Shown: positions 46,734 through 56,016, numbered from the stretch's first letter. The stretch is 64,000 bases of DNA from Bacteroidetes bacterium CG2_30_33_31 (GCA_001872625.1 MNXP01000054.1:1-64000); one strand, 5' to 3'. Notes: a model not told the origin generated them from the letters alone. Made by a program: numbers and translations.

Positions 46734-47755
46734 TGTTGGAATTTAAATATATACAAGAATCTTCAAATCTCCCTGATGAATGGGATATGCTTGCCGATAA
46801 TTATTTTCAACGCAAAAGATTTCTGCTTCACAGTGAAAAATATAATCCTTGCTACCAAAGATACTATTTATGTTCGGAGAGTGGGAAATTGGTAGCAGCC
46901 GCAATTGTTTACTCCCTAAGGCTTGATATTTTTACTTTCGTGAAAATTAAAAGCCCAATAAAAATGAATATTATTGGGATTCCTTGTTCGGTTTCAAGTT
47001 CAGGAATCTTTGGAAATAATAACACAATCGAAGACCTAAAAGAATATATTTATAAAATTGAGCATGGTTTTGTTATAAGCTTAAATTTGATTTTAAAACC
47101 TTTATCCACGAAATTTGCCTCTGGAAAAACATTGCCAACTATTATATTATCAAATAATTATGAAAATTGGGAAGAATATTTGGCTTCTATGCGGTCGAAT
47201 TATAGAAGAAGATTGAAGCAAATTAATGAGCCAAATAGCAGGTTGATATTTGAAAAAATTCCATGTTCAGAATTTACTACAGCGATGTATCAGCAATATC
47301 TATCGGTGTTTATGCGCAGCAATGGCAAGTTGGAAATGTTGAGCTTCGACTTTTTCAAAAACCTCCCTGAAGAATTTATTTTAAAGGTCTGCAAAATTGA
47401 CGAAGCCATAATAGGCTGGAATATTGCGCTGTCCTCTGGAAATATTTATTACTTTTTCTTAGGTGGAATTGATTATAAATACAATAAAATTTACAATACT
47501 TATTTGCGTTTGCTTTCGTCACTCATCGAAGATGGTATTAATAAAAATGCCGAAATAATTGAACTTGGTCAAACTGCTGAGATTGCAAAAATGCGCATGG
47601 GCGGCATAGCAGAAGCTCGCTTTATGGAAGCTCACCACAGTAATTTATTATTTCATAAGGTGTTGAAAATTAGCAGCCCTATGCTTTCTTATAAACGTAA
47701 ACTGGAAAATACTAAAGCATTTAAAGACAAGCCTTATGAAAATATTAATGATTAG
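46733..47755 (+). CDS. GNAT-fold protein of the FemAB/CelD-BcsL type
   Basis: A 340-residue protein resembling Acetyltransf_6 (CelD/BcsL) and FemAB-like transferases. The diagnostic stretch is YLASMRSNYRRRLKQ (about 150-165), followed by AIIGWNIALSSGNIYYFFLGG and YNTYLRLLSSLIEDGINKNAEIIELGQTA. Such proteins transfer acyl or aminoacyl groups to sugars, lipids or peptides. It overlaps the first radical SAM gene by 20 bp, implying translational coupling. It is not a close copy of the GNAT-fold gene upstream, so the two probably do different steps. Confidence 0.72.
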   Translation: MLEFKYIQESSNLPDEWDMLADNYFQRKRFLLHSEKYNPCYQRYYLCSESGKLVAAAIVYSLRLDIFTFVKIKSPIKMNIIGIPCSVSSSGIFGNNNTIEDLKEYIYKIEHGFVISLNLILKPLSTKFASGKTLPTIILSNNYENWEEYLASMRSNYRRRLKQINEPNSRLIFEKIPCSEFTTAMYQQYLSVFMRSNGKLEMLSFDFFKNLPEEFILKVCKIDEAIIGWNIALSSGNIYYFFLGGIDYKYNKIYNTYLRLLSSLIEDGINKNAEIIELGQTAEIAKMRMGGIAEARFMEAHHSNLLFHKVLKISSPMLSYKRKLENTKAFKDKPYENIND

Positions 47756-49106
47756 ACCTAAGCCTTCGAGTGAAACTATTGGACTGCAACATCTAATGAT
47801 AGTAGAGCCTTTGGAGCTTGAAATTTTATCTGCTTTAAAACGTCCTGTTGACGAGGTTGTGATAGTGGATATGATTCTTGAAAAGAACTCTTTTGAATCT
47901 TTCGTAATATTGCACAAGCCTGATATTTTGTGTATTACAGGATATATTACTAATGTTTCCACCATAATTTTATTTTGTCAAAAAGCTAAGAAAATCTCTC
48001 CAAATATTATAAATATTGTCGGTGGCGTTCATTGTGAAGTTTGCCCAGAAGATTTTGAAAATGAGGCTATTGATTATAGAGTTGTAAGAAATGCCGCCAT
48101 AATTTTTACTGATTTGCTTTGTCATATCGCTGGAAGTGGCAATTTGCCCAAAGGTGTATTTCGCCAAGGCGATACTCTTGAAAATACTACTCTTCCAGCA
48201 TTTGATTTTCGAATTCCTTTTGCCGATAGAAGTTCTGTAGCTAAATATCGCAACAAATATTTCTATATTTTTCAGAACAAAGTGGCACTAATAAAAACTT
48301 CTTTTGGTTGCCCTTACCAATGTTCATTCTGCTTTTGCAGAGTTATTACCTCTGGGAAATTTTATCAAAGACCAGTTAATGAGGTTATTGAAGAATTAGA
48401 ACAAATTTCTGAGAAGGAAATATATATTGTTGACGATGATTTTTTGTTCGATAAACAATGGCTACAAGAGTTTATTTATGAGCTTAAAAATAGAAACATC
48501 CTCAAACATTTTTTAGTCTATGGCAGAGCAGATTTCATTGCTAAAAATCCTGAAATGATGCATGATTTAGCTGCAATTGGATTAAGAACTGTTATTGTTG
48601 GTTTTGAAAGTTTTTCGGACAAAGAACTTGATTTATACAATAAAAAAACTTCGGTGGAAATGTATAAAGGGACTATGGCTGTGATACATAACGAAAAAAT
48701 TGATGTGTTTGCAACTATCATTATTCCACCCGATTATGATAAAAATGATTTTAAAGAAATGGTGAGAGTCATTAAGAAATTGGGAATTCATTTTGTCAAT
48801 CTGCAACCGCTGACGCCTCTGCCAAAAACTGAGGTTAGTTTTCCTGACGATCAAATAATTGTGGACAAGCATAATTATGAAAAATGGGATTTGGCACATA
48901 TCACCGTGAGACCTACAAAACTTTCGGTGCCCGATTTTTATAGAGAAATTTTAAAAGCTTACGATTCAATATTATACAGTCCAAAAGTGATTTGGAAATA
49001 TCTTACAACTTACCGTCCGATAATGCTTTTCAAAATGCTTATGGGAGGCTATAGAGTGGCAAAACAATATAAATCAAGAATAAAAGAAGCCGAAAAATAT
49101 GCCTAA
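47736..49106 (+). CDS. Cobalamin-type radical SAM enzyme 1
   Basis: A 456-residue protein with an N-terminal Rossmann-like domain of about 150 residues (IRPKPSSETIG, then ILCITGYITNVSTII and INIVGGVH) like that of B12-binding radical SAM proteins. The core carries CPYQCSFC (Cys192, Cys196, Cys199) for the [4Fe-4S]-SAM cluster. The segment IYIVDDDFLFDKQWL and VIVGFESFSDKELDLYNK are typical of the class B methyltransferase-like group. It is the most divergent of the four at the N-terminus. It overlaps both neighbouring genes. Substrate unknown. Confidence 0.85.
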   Translation: MKILMIRPKPSSETIGLQHLMIVEPLELEILSALKRPVDEVVIVDMILEKNSFESFVILHKPDILCITGYITNVSTIILFCQKAKKISPNIINIVGGVHCEVCPEDFENEAIDYRVVRNAAIIFTDLLCHIAGSGNLPKGVFRQGDTLENTTLPAFDFRIPFADRSSVAKYRNKYFYIFQNKVALIKTSFGCPYQCSFCFCRVITSGKFYQRPVNEVIEELEQISEKEIYIVDDDFLFDKQWLQEFIYELKNRNILKHFLVYGRADFIAKNPEMMHDLAAIGLRTVIVGFESFSDKELDLYNKKTSVEMYKGTMAVIHNEKIDVFATIIIPPDYDKNDFKEMVRVIKKLGIHFVNLQPLTPLPKTEVSFPDDQIIVDKHNYEKWDLAHITVRPTKLSVPDFYREILKAYDSILYSPKVIWKYLTTYRPIMLFKMLMGGYRVAKQYKSRIKEAEKYA

Positions 49107-50421
49107 AATACTTTTTATTCAGCCGACACAATATGCGGAATCTGGAAAATTGTGCAAACAAAAGAAGATTAATTTGCCTGGCTTAGCTTTTCCTCTTTTG
49201 GCTGCATACACTCCAGCAAATTGGCAGGTAGAATTGCTGATTGAGGTTGTGGACGAAATTGACTTTGATGCTCAGGCAGATATTGTTGCTATTGGCACCA
49301 TGGGTCATGCTACTTTTCGCGGTTTGGAAATAGCTGCTGAGTTTAAAAAACGTGGTAAAATTGTCGTTATGGGTGGTTATATGGCTTCCATAGCATACCA
49401 AGAAGCAATGAAATATGTTGATTCGGTGGTGATTGGTGATGCTGAAATCTCGTATCCCAAGATGTTGAAAGATTTTGAGGAGACTGGTAGAGTAAAAAAA
49501 TTATATAATTTCCCTATTCATGAGCTAAAAAATCTTCCCATACCTCGTTACGACTTGCTCACTCAAAAAAAAATCGGTCTAATGCTGCCTGTCCAAGCTG
49601 GTCGCGGCTGCACTTTCACATGCTCTTTTTGTTCTATTGCTTGCCTTTACGAAGGCAAATATTTGTTCCGCCCCGTTGATGAAGTTATCAATGACATAAA
49701 AGAGGTAAAGCGTTTAGGCTTTAAAAGATTTTATCTTATTGACGATAATATTGTTTCAAATCCAAAATATCTAAAAGAACTTTGCCAGAAAATTACACCT
49801 TTGAAAATGAAATGGGCAAGCCAATGTGCGATTCACCTTGCCAAAAATGCTGAATTACTGAAGATTGTAAGAGAATCAGGTTGCGATTTGATGAGCTTTG
49901 GAGTGGAAAGTATAAACCAACAAGCGATAAATAGTCTGGATAAACCATGGCTAAAAGCTGTTGACCATGAGCAAAACATCAAGATTCTTGCGGAATCGGG
50001 CATCACTGTAAGTACTGAAATGATTGTCGGCACCGATTTCGACACTGAAGAATCAATACGAGAGACTTTTGATTTTATTTATAGAAATAGAATTCCAATT
50101 CCGCGATTTTATATTCTTACGCCAATTCCTGGAACCGCTCTTTATAATGATTTAAAGCAGCAAGGACGTATGCTGACAGATGATTTGCGACAATTTGATG
50201 GCACTCGTTGCGTGCATATTCCTAAAAAAATTGAACCAGAAAAACTGACTGAAATGTATTGGTGGTTAAATAATCAAGTATTTTCAATAAAGAGTATTTT
50301 TCATCGAGTGCTTTTCAACAAATTACTTTGGAGAAATCCCAGTATGTTGCTGTTTTCCATTGCAATAAACTTTCATTATAGGCATTATGTAAAAAGAAAA
50401 ATTACACCAAACATATTTTAG
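49099..50421 (+). CDS. Cobalamin-type radical SAM enzyme 2
   Basis: A 440-residue enzyme. The N-terminal B12-type domain has DIVAIGTMGHATFRGLEIAAEF and KIVVMGGYMASI. The cluster motif CTFTCSFC gives Cys171, Cys175, Cys178. FYLIDDNIVSNPKYLKEL, WASQCAIHLAKN and MSFGVESINQQAINSL follow, and the C-terminus resembles the DUF4070 region seen in HpnP-like methylases (FYILTPIPGTALYNDLK). The best functional guess is a methyltransferase or other C-C bond-forming radical enzyme. It starts 8 bp before the end of the previous gene. Confidence 0.86.
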   Translation: MPKILFIQPTQYAESGKLCKQKKINLPGLAFPLLAAYTPANWQVELLIEVVDEIDFDAQADIVAIGTMGHATFRGLEIAAEFKKRGKIVVMGGYMASIAYQEAMKYVDSVVIGDAEISYPKMLKDFEETGRVKKLYNFPIHELKNLPIPRYDLLTQKKIGLMLPVQAGRGCTFTCSFCSIACLYEGKYLFRPVDEVINDIKEVKRLGFKRFYLIDDNIVSNPKYLKELCQKITPLKMKWASQCAIHLAKNAELLKIVRESGCDLMSFGVESINQQAINSLDKPWLKAVDHEQNIKILAESGITVSTEMIVGTDFDTEESIRETFDFIYRNRIPIPRFYILTPIPGTALYNDLKQQGRMLTDDLRQFDGTRCVHIPKKIEPEKLTEMYWWLNNQVFSIKSIFHRVLFNKLLWRNPSMLLFSIAINFHYRHYVKRKITPNIF

Positions 50422-50422
50422 A

Positions 50423-51721
50423 ATGAAGATAACTTTAATAAAACCAAGTTTAGGCAATCTAATTACAGGTTATAACATTGCCGAGGGGAGCATGGAACCT
50501 TTGCAACTTGCTATTATTGCAGGACTTATTCTCAAACCTGATGAGGTAATTATGTATGATGAACGCATTGAAAAAATTCCCTTTGACGAACCTACCGATT
50601 TGGTTTGTATCACTGTTGATTCCTTTAGTGCCTACCGCTCTTATAAAATTTCTGCCGAATTCCAGAGTCGAGGAATAAAAGTTATTCTTGGAGGAATGCA
50701 TGCCTCTTTGCTGCCAGATGAAGCTTCCCAACACGCCGATTCCATTGTGGTAGGCGATGCAGAACCTGTTTGGAATCAAATGATTAAAGACTTTAAAGAA
50801 TCAAATCTTCAGAAAATATACCATGCTCCTTTTGGTTTGCCACAAGAAGGCTGCTTCCCTAATAGAGATATTTTTAAAGGTAAAAAATATTTGCCTGTTT
50901 CTATGCTGCAATTTAGTCGCGGTTGCAAATTTAATTGCAGTTTTTGTTCCGTATCGCAATTTTTTAATCATTCACACACCTGCCGCAAAATGGAAGATGT
51001 GCTATATGAAATAGAAAAAGATAAACTTAAGACAATTCTTTTTGTTGACGATAATATGGTTTCCAATAAAGCCGAACTCAAAGTTTTTTTGAAAGAGCTT
51101 ATTCCGCTAAAGGTTAAATGGGCAAGCCAATCGAGCATGGATTTGACGGGTGATAAAGAGCTTATGAAACTTATGGCCGACAGTGGCTGCATTGGAAATT
51201 TAATTGGATTCGAGTCAATAAATATTAATACGTTAAAATGGTTCAATAAATCGCCAAACATCAAAAATTTTGATAATTATAAAAAAGAATTAGAAATATT
51301 TAGAGATTATGGCTTTTTGACATGGGCAAGTTTTATGATTGGCAACGACTTTGACAACCTTGATACCATAGAAAAAACTGTTGAATTTGCTATAAAAAAT
51401 AAATTTACTCTGGCATTTTTTCACATTTTGATGCCTTATCCTGGCACCGAAGTTTATAATCAATTTAAAAGTGAAGGCCGATTGCTTTATGATGGCCATT
51501 GGTGGAATCATCCCGACTACCGCTACAATCAGGCAAGTTTTAAACCTAAGTTGATGAGTGCAAATCAGCTTAGTGATGCCGCTGTGAAAGCAAACAAAGA
51601 TTTTTACAGTTTATCTTCAATTTCTCAAAGGCTATTTGATGGTAAAACAAATTTTAGAAATCTTGTTAATATTATGATATACAGTCGATTGAATTATATT
51701 ATAAGGAAAACAAGCACCTAA
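50423..51721 (+). CDS. Cobalamin-type radical SAM enzyme 3
   Basis: A 432-residue enzyme parallel in layout to enzyme 2. A B12-type domain (LVCITVDSFSAYRSYKIS, KVILGGMHASLL) precedes the cluster motif CKFNCSFC (Cys168, Cys172, Cys175). ILFVDDNMVSNKAELK, WASQSSMDLTGD and LIGFESININTLKWF closely echo enzyme 2, so the two look like an old tandem duplication. The C-terminus again has FHILMPYPGTEVYNQFKSEG, as in DUF4070/HpnP-like enzymes. Only 1 bp separates it from enzyme 2. Substrate unknown. Confidence 0.86.
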   Translation: MKITLIKPSLGNLITGYNIAEGSMEPLQLAIIAGLILKPDEVIMYDERIEKIPFDEPTDLVCITVDSFSAYRSYKISAEFQSRGIKVILGGMHASLLPDEASQHADSIVVGDAEPVWNQMIKDFKESNLQKIYHAPFGLPQEGCFPNRDIFKGKKYLPVSMLQFSRGCKFNCSFCSVSQFFNHSHTCRKMEDVLYEIEKDKLKTILFVDDNMVSNKAELKVFLKELIPLKVKWASQSSMDLTGDKELMKLMADSGCIGNLIGFESININTLKWFNKSPNIKNFDNYKKELEIFRDYGFLTWASFMIGNDFDNLDTIEKTVEFAIKNKFTLAFFHILMPYPGTEVYNQFKSEGRLLYDGHWWNHPDYRYNQASFKPKLMSANQLSDAAVKANKDFYSLSSISQRLFDGKTNFRNLVNIMIYSRLNYIIRKTST

Positions 51722-51727
51722 AATCGT

Positions 51728-53368
51728 ATGAAACCTAAAATTCTTTTTGCTTCCCCAATCGGTCCTTATACGAAATTAGCTCTCAAGGAAGATCCTATCG
51801 ACTTTTTCTATTATCGTAATACTTTTGGGCAAAAGATGTTTCAACTGCGCTCATTTCAAAGCTGGCATTCCTTGCATTTTTTGGCTCAAAATATTGCTGT
51901 TGATTCGGTAGTTCTCGAAAATCCAACAATGAAGATTTTCCAAAAGGAGATTCATAATGGTGAATATGAGATAATTGCCATAGGTTTTACAATCCTTCTT
52001 ACAAAAAAGGTTTTGGAAATGGTGGAATGGATTAAGTTAAATTTTCCCGCGATAGAAATTGTTATCGGCGGCTATGGAACAGCTGTTTTTACAGAATCTT
52101 TTGAGACTTCTGACAAGCTGAAAAATATGGTAAATTATATTAGCTATGGTGAAGGCTTAGAATTAATGAATTCAATTATCAAGCATAAATGGAATATCAA
52201 TAATAACAATAAGGTTCTAAGGCAAGATTTACTTCCAGCAAAAAATAGCTTTTTCAGAACTCATATAGAAATTTTTCAGCAGATTGTTCTCGTTGGAGGT
52301 CTGGGTTGTGTTTTTGGCTGTTCTTTCTGCGCCACTTCAAGTCAATTCAACAAAAAGTATATTCCACTTTTCACTGGAAAGCAACTTTTCGATAGCCTGT
52401 GTGAACAAAGAAAGAAGCATCCTACAATTAAATCAGCTATTATTTATGATGAGGATTTTCTCTTAAATCGCAGGCAGGTTTTAGAATTTATTGAATGTTT
52501 CAAAAATAGCGAACTACAAAATAGCGGCATGCTATTGACAATTTTTGCCAGTTTGAAATCTCTTTTGAATTTTAGTCGTGAAGAGCTTATCGATTGCGGA
52601 GTAGGCAGCATTTTTATTGGTGTCGAATCTCTCAGCGAAGAAGTGCTGAAAAGGGAAGGGTTGACAAAAAGAAAAGGCGAAGTTGAAGATATTTTTAGGC
52701 AGTTGCATTCTTATGGAATTAATACAATTGGCTCCCTCATAATTGGTTGGGATAGTCAAAATTTGATGCTGGCTAAGTCCGATTCTGAGCGTTTTATAAA
52801 TATGAATCCTACATTTTATCAGGTTGTGCCATTGCATATTGTACCAGGCACTAAGCTCTGGGACGAAATGAAACTTGCCGAAAGAGTATTGCCAAATTAT
52901 AAAGTGGAGTTCGATGGAATTACGGATTTTAATTTTGAAGCTAAGAGTTTCTCTCACCATGAAGCTCGAGACCTTGTATTTAAAACTTATGATGGTCTGG
53001 TAAAAGAGGGAGGGCCATGGCCATTTAGATTTTTTGAAAACCTTCTTTATGGATATCTTAATTTGAAAGAGAAAAATGAAGCCAATTTATTTAATAGAGC
53101 AAAAATTTATAAGTCGATGCTCCCTGCTACTTTTATTCTTGCATTCGCCTCACGCTATTTCTTTTTCGGCAAAAACTACCGATACCGTTGGAATCAAAGC
53201 ATGAGAAAATTTATAAAGCATTCTCCAATGCTATTTTTTTTGGGAACAGTTATCTCGCCATTTGTGGCATTTTTGCTCCTGGTCATTTGGTTTTATGGAA
53301 ATATTAAATTCCTATTCAGTCGAAAAGGAGATCAACCAGATTTTATCAGGAGAGAATATTTTAGTTAA
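51728..53368 (+). CDS. Cobalamin-type radical SAM enzyme 4 with C-terminal membrane segment
   Basis: A 546-residue protein, the longest of the four. The B12-type N-terminal domain includes IIAIGFTILLTKKVLEMVEW and IEIVIGGYGTAVF. The cluster motif is CVFGCSFC (Cys194, Cys198, Cys201). IIYDEDFLLNRRQVLEF and IFIGVESLSEEVL follow. Unlike the others it ends with a hydrophobic stretch (LFFLGTVISPFVAFLLLVIWFYG, about 500-525) and a basic tail, so it is probably tethered to the inner membrane. This hints at a lipid or membrane-bound substrate. It is the last gene of the operon, 6 bp after enzyme 3. Confidence 0.84.
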   Translation: MKPKILFASPIGPYTKLALKEDPIDFFYYRNTFGQKMFQLRSFQSWHSLHFLAQNIAVDSVVLENPTMKIFQKEIHNGEYEIIAIGFTILLTKKVLEMVEWIKLNFPAIEIVIGGYGTAVFTESFETSDKLKNMVNYISYGEGLELMNSIIKHKWNINNNNKVLRQDLLPAKNSFFRTHIEIFQQIVLVGGLGCVFGCSFCATSSQFNKKYIPLFTGKQLFDSLCEQRKKHPTIKSAIIYDEDFLLNRRQVLEFIECFKNSELQNSGMLLTIFASLKSLLNFSREELIDCGVGSIFIGVESLSEEVLKREGLTKRKGEVEDIFRQLHSYGINTIGSLIIGWDSQNLMLAKSDSERFINMNPTFYQVVPLHIVPGTKLWDEMKLAERVLPNYKVEFDGITDFNFEAKSFSHHEARDLVFKTYDGLVKEGGPWPFRFFENLLYGYLNLKEKNEANLFNRAKIYKSMLPATFILAFASRYFFFGKNYRYRWNQSMRKFIKHSPMLFFLGTVISPFVAFLLLVIWFYGNIKFLFSRKGDQPDFIRREYFS

Positions 53369-53423
53369 AATTGTTTAATTAAACATCAATTAACCTTAAA
53401 AAAATTGTTGAAAAAAGCTTCTT

Positions 53424-55187
53424 TTATAATCCAAACAAATATTTCTCTTTGCCTTTCTGTGCCCAATTTTCGGGAACAATTTTCCAGCTGTTAAGTTTGT
53501 TAGCTTTAAAAGATTTTTGTTCTTCAATCCATTTCATTATTAAAAATCTGAAGTCTAAATCTGAGCTTACAATTAATCTTTTTGAAAGTTCTTCTGATGA
53601 AATTCCAGCACCTTTAGTAAGAATATTGCCACCACCATTGCCTCTATACGAGTTCATCGCAACAGAATAATCTTTTTTCAAATCGAATGCTGAGCCATCT
53701 GCCATCGACAAAATACTTATTCTTTTCCCCACTTCTTTTCTTATGTCAACTTCGTAAATTATTCCAGCACCACTATCGAAATTATAAAATGGATTTTCGA
53801 GATTAACCTTTCCATTGCTACTCAAAATATCCTGACCCAATGAATCTCTTTTGCACAATAAAATCGAACTTTTCTCATCCGCCATTGTGCTTAGCCAATT
53901 GCCATAAGAATATTCCAAAGCGTCTTTTACTTCCTGACCCGTCAAGCGCATTGTGTAAAGGAAATTTTCATAGCGATAAAGCTTGAACATATCGCGAACA
54001 TACAATTGACCTGAGTCGATTTTAACGGAAATAGAGAACGGTGATGCGAATGAAATGTCGGCTTTAGATAAATTTAACTGAACTATATGAACTAAATCAA
54101 CAAATTCTGAGGAGCCAAATAGAGCATCTTTCGAATCAATATTATTTTGCAATTTTCCTATCGGACGATTTACGTATTTTTCTACATTATAGAGACTTAC
54201 ATTGAATTTATATTGAAAAAGGCTGTCGGGTTTTATAGCTTCCATTGGTTGAATGCTTCCTTTTATATCCACATTATATTTCTTTTTTACTTTATCATAT
54301 TTCATACAAATATCGGCAACGCCAACATTAGTTGCATGTGCAGAAGGGTTTAAGATAAGAGTACTATCGCCATTAGAATTTCGTATAAAAAAATTTGCAA
54401 ATTGGTGGTCGTGACCAGCAAAAATTATATCAAAGCCAGGAACCTTTTCAGCTACCAGTAGGCAAGCATTTTCGTTGAATTTCGCCTTTGGATCGGCGCC
54501 ACCGTAAGAAGGATTTGTGCCGCTATGAAAAAGGCCAATGAGCAGGTCTGGTTTTTCGTTTTCTTCAATATAGTTTTTCCAATATTTTGCCGATTCTATC
54601 ATATCGTTGAAATGCATGCCTGACCAAATATTTCGTGGCAACCAATTTGGAATGGCAGGAGTAATTAATCCAAGAATTGCAATTTTAACTCCTTGTCTTT
54701 CAATAATTTTATATGGTTTAAAGTATGGCTTTTCGTCAAAATCATTAATAGCATTTGCGGCTAAAATATCAAAGTTCACTTCTTTTCTAAATTTATCATA
54801 AACAGGATGGCCTGCTTCTATATCGTGATTGCCAATGGTAGCAACATCATAAGCCATAAAATTCATTACCTTCGATAAAAGATGAATGGAATCTGGAACT
54901 TCAAAATTGTAATAATAAACTAACGGTGTGCCTTGCAAAATGTCGCCATTGTCAATCAAAATTACTTCTTGACTTTTGTCTTCCCTTTGTTCAGTAACAT
55001 AAGTATATACCTGAGCAAGAGAGCCTTCGCTAATTTTTTGGTTAATCAAATCTTTAGGAAATATAGCACCATGAACATCAGTGGTCTCAATAATTTTTAG
55101 CTTTATTTCTTTTTGTGTTGTCATAAAAACAGTTTTACATCCAGCAATAAGAATTGCAAGAGTTATCATTATTATCAGTTTCTTCAT
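53424..55187 (-). CDS. 5'-nucleotidase/2',3'-cyclic phosphodiesterase family lipoprotein
   Basis: A 587-residue protein with lipobox LIAGC (Cys17), so probably a periplasm- or surface-facing lipoprotein. The N-terminal metallophosphatase domain has ETTDVHGAIFP, IDNGDILQGTP, IGNHDIEAG, FHSGTNPS and FAGHDHQFAN as metal ligands. The C-terminal nucleotide-binding domain has NSYRGNGGGNIL and the FNFDSG-like AGIIYEVDI region. Related enzymes (UshA, CpdB) release phosphate and nucleosides from extracellular nucleotides. It starts 12 bp after birA and is likely cotranscribed. Confidence 0.92.
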   Translation of the reverse strand: MKKLIIMITLAILIAGCKTVFMTTQKEIKLKIIETTDVHGAIFPKDLINQKISEGSLAQVYTYVTEQREDKSQEVILIDNGDILQGTPLVYYYNFEVPDSIHLLSKVMNFMAYDVATIGNHDIEAGHPVYDKFRKEVNFDILAANAINDFDEKPYFKPYKIIERQGVKIAILGLITPAIPNWLPRNIWSGMHFNDMIESAKYWKNYIEENEKPDLLIGLFHSGTNPSYGGADPKAKFNENACLLVAEKVPGFDIIFAGHDHQFANFFIRNSNGDSTLILNPSAHATNVGVADICMKYDKVKKKYNVDIKGSIQPMEAIKPDSLFQYKFNVSLYNVEKYVNRPIGKLQNNIDSKDALFGSSEFVDLVHIVQLNLSKADISFASPFSISVKIDSGQLYVRDMFKLYRYENFLYTMRLTGQEVKDALEYSYGNWLSTMADEKSSILLCKRDSLGQDILSSNGKVNLENPFYNFDSGAGIIYEVDIRKEVGKRISILSMADGSAFDLKKDYSVAMNSYRGNGGGNILTKGAGISSEELSKRLIVSSDLDFRFLIMKWIEEQKSFKANKLNSWKIVPENWAQKGKEKYLFGL

Positions 55188-55199
55188 AATTAGAGCATT

Positions 55200-55940
55200 T
55201 CATAATATATATTCAATTTCTTTGAATCCAAATACTTCAATTTTTTTATCTATCTCCACTTTCAATTGACCAAAATCGTTGATTCCAATAATTTTTCCAT
55301 GAGTTATTTTGTTGTTAATCATAAATTTAGACTGAATTCCTTTCAAAAATAACTCTTTGTAATAGTTAGTTTTTAAAAGTTCAAACTCATTTTTGGCAAT
55401 TAGACTCAGATGAATATTCAATTCAGTTAAAATATCTGCCAACAATGAATCCCTATCGATATTTTCTCCCGAAATATTTATCATGGAAATTGGATTTGGC
55501 AGTTTTTCTGAAAAGTTTAATTGGTTTACATTCAAGCCAATACCTACTATAGAATCAGATAATGCGTCGCCCATAATAGTGTTTTCAATTAATATGCCTG
55601 CAATTTTTTTCATCCCAAAATAAATATCGTTTGGCCACTTTATTTTGAAGTCATTTGCCGATGTTCGTTGCTTTAAAACGTTAATTAAAGTTAAGCTAAC
55701 AGCCATAGACAAGTAAAATTGCTTGTTTGCTGCCAAAAAGTCGGGCTTTAAATACACGCTTAATAATAGATTTTTACCTTTTGCGCTTTCCCATGAATTT
55801 TCGCCATAACCTTTGCCTGTCAATTGATGATCTGCAACAATTACAGTTCCTTCCGAAGTATTTTCAAATTTTATTTTGTCAGATAGATATGTATTTGTAG
55901 AAACTAAATTGTCATATTTGCCGATATTAAATTTTATCAT
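55200..55940 (-). CDS. birA: Biotin-[acetyl-CoA-carboxylase] ligase
   Basis: A 246-residue cytoplasmic ligase without the N-terminal DNA-binding domain of E. coli BirA, so it should not act as a repressor. Signature segments are VIVADHQLTGKGYGENSWESAKGKN (the biotinyl-AMP loop by position; the usual GRGR is GKGYG), IKWPNDIYFGMKKIAGILIE, and VGIGLNVNQ. It attaches biotin to carboxylase carrier proteins. It is divergent from rsfS, an arrangement often seen in Bacteroidota. Two minus-strand -7-like boxes lie upstream. Confidence 0.93.
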   Translation of the reverse strand: MIKFNIGKYDNLVSTNTYLSDKIKFENTSEGTVIVADHQLTGKGYGENSWESAKGKNLLLSVYLKPDFLAANKQFYLSMAVSLTLINVLKQRTSANDFKIKWPNDIYFGMKKIAGILIENTIMGDALSDSIVGIGLNVNQLNFSEKLPNPISMINISGENIDRDSLLADILTELNIHLSLIAKNEFELLKTNYYKELFLKGIQSKFMINNKITHGKIIGINDFGQLKVEIDKKIEVFGFKEIEYIL

Positions 55941-55941
55941 T

Positions 55942-55949
55942 CAAAGGTA
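55942..55949 (-). promoter_or_regulatory. TACCTTTG -7 box directly abutting birA
   Basis: Minus-strand TACCTTTG ends 1 nt before the birA ATG. A second box, TAATTTTG at 55992-55985, would give a leader of about 40 nt, so which one is used is open. Confidence 0.35.
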
Positions 55950-56016
55950 TTATAGTTGATTGAAAGTTCGATGCCTAATGCTGGCAAAATTAAGAAATAT
56001 CAAAGCTTAAAAATAG

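Noticed and set aside
49099-51721. Calling enzymes 2 and 3 hopanoid methylase HpnP or HpnJ
   Set aside because: They resemble that group in layout, but no squalene-hopene cyclase or other hpn gene is in the window, and residue-level identity could not be checked.
53369-53423. A terminator after the radical SAM operon
   Set aside because: Only short AT-rich partial repeats are seen; no stable stem followed by a T run.
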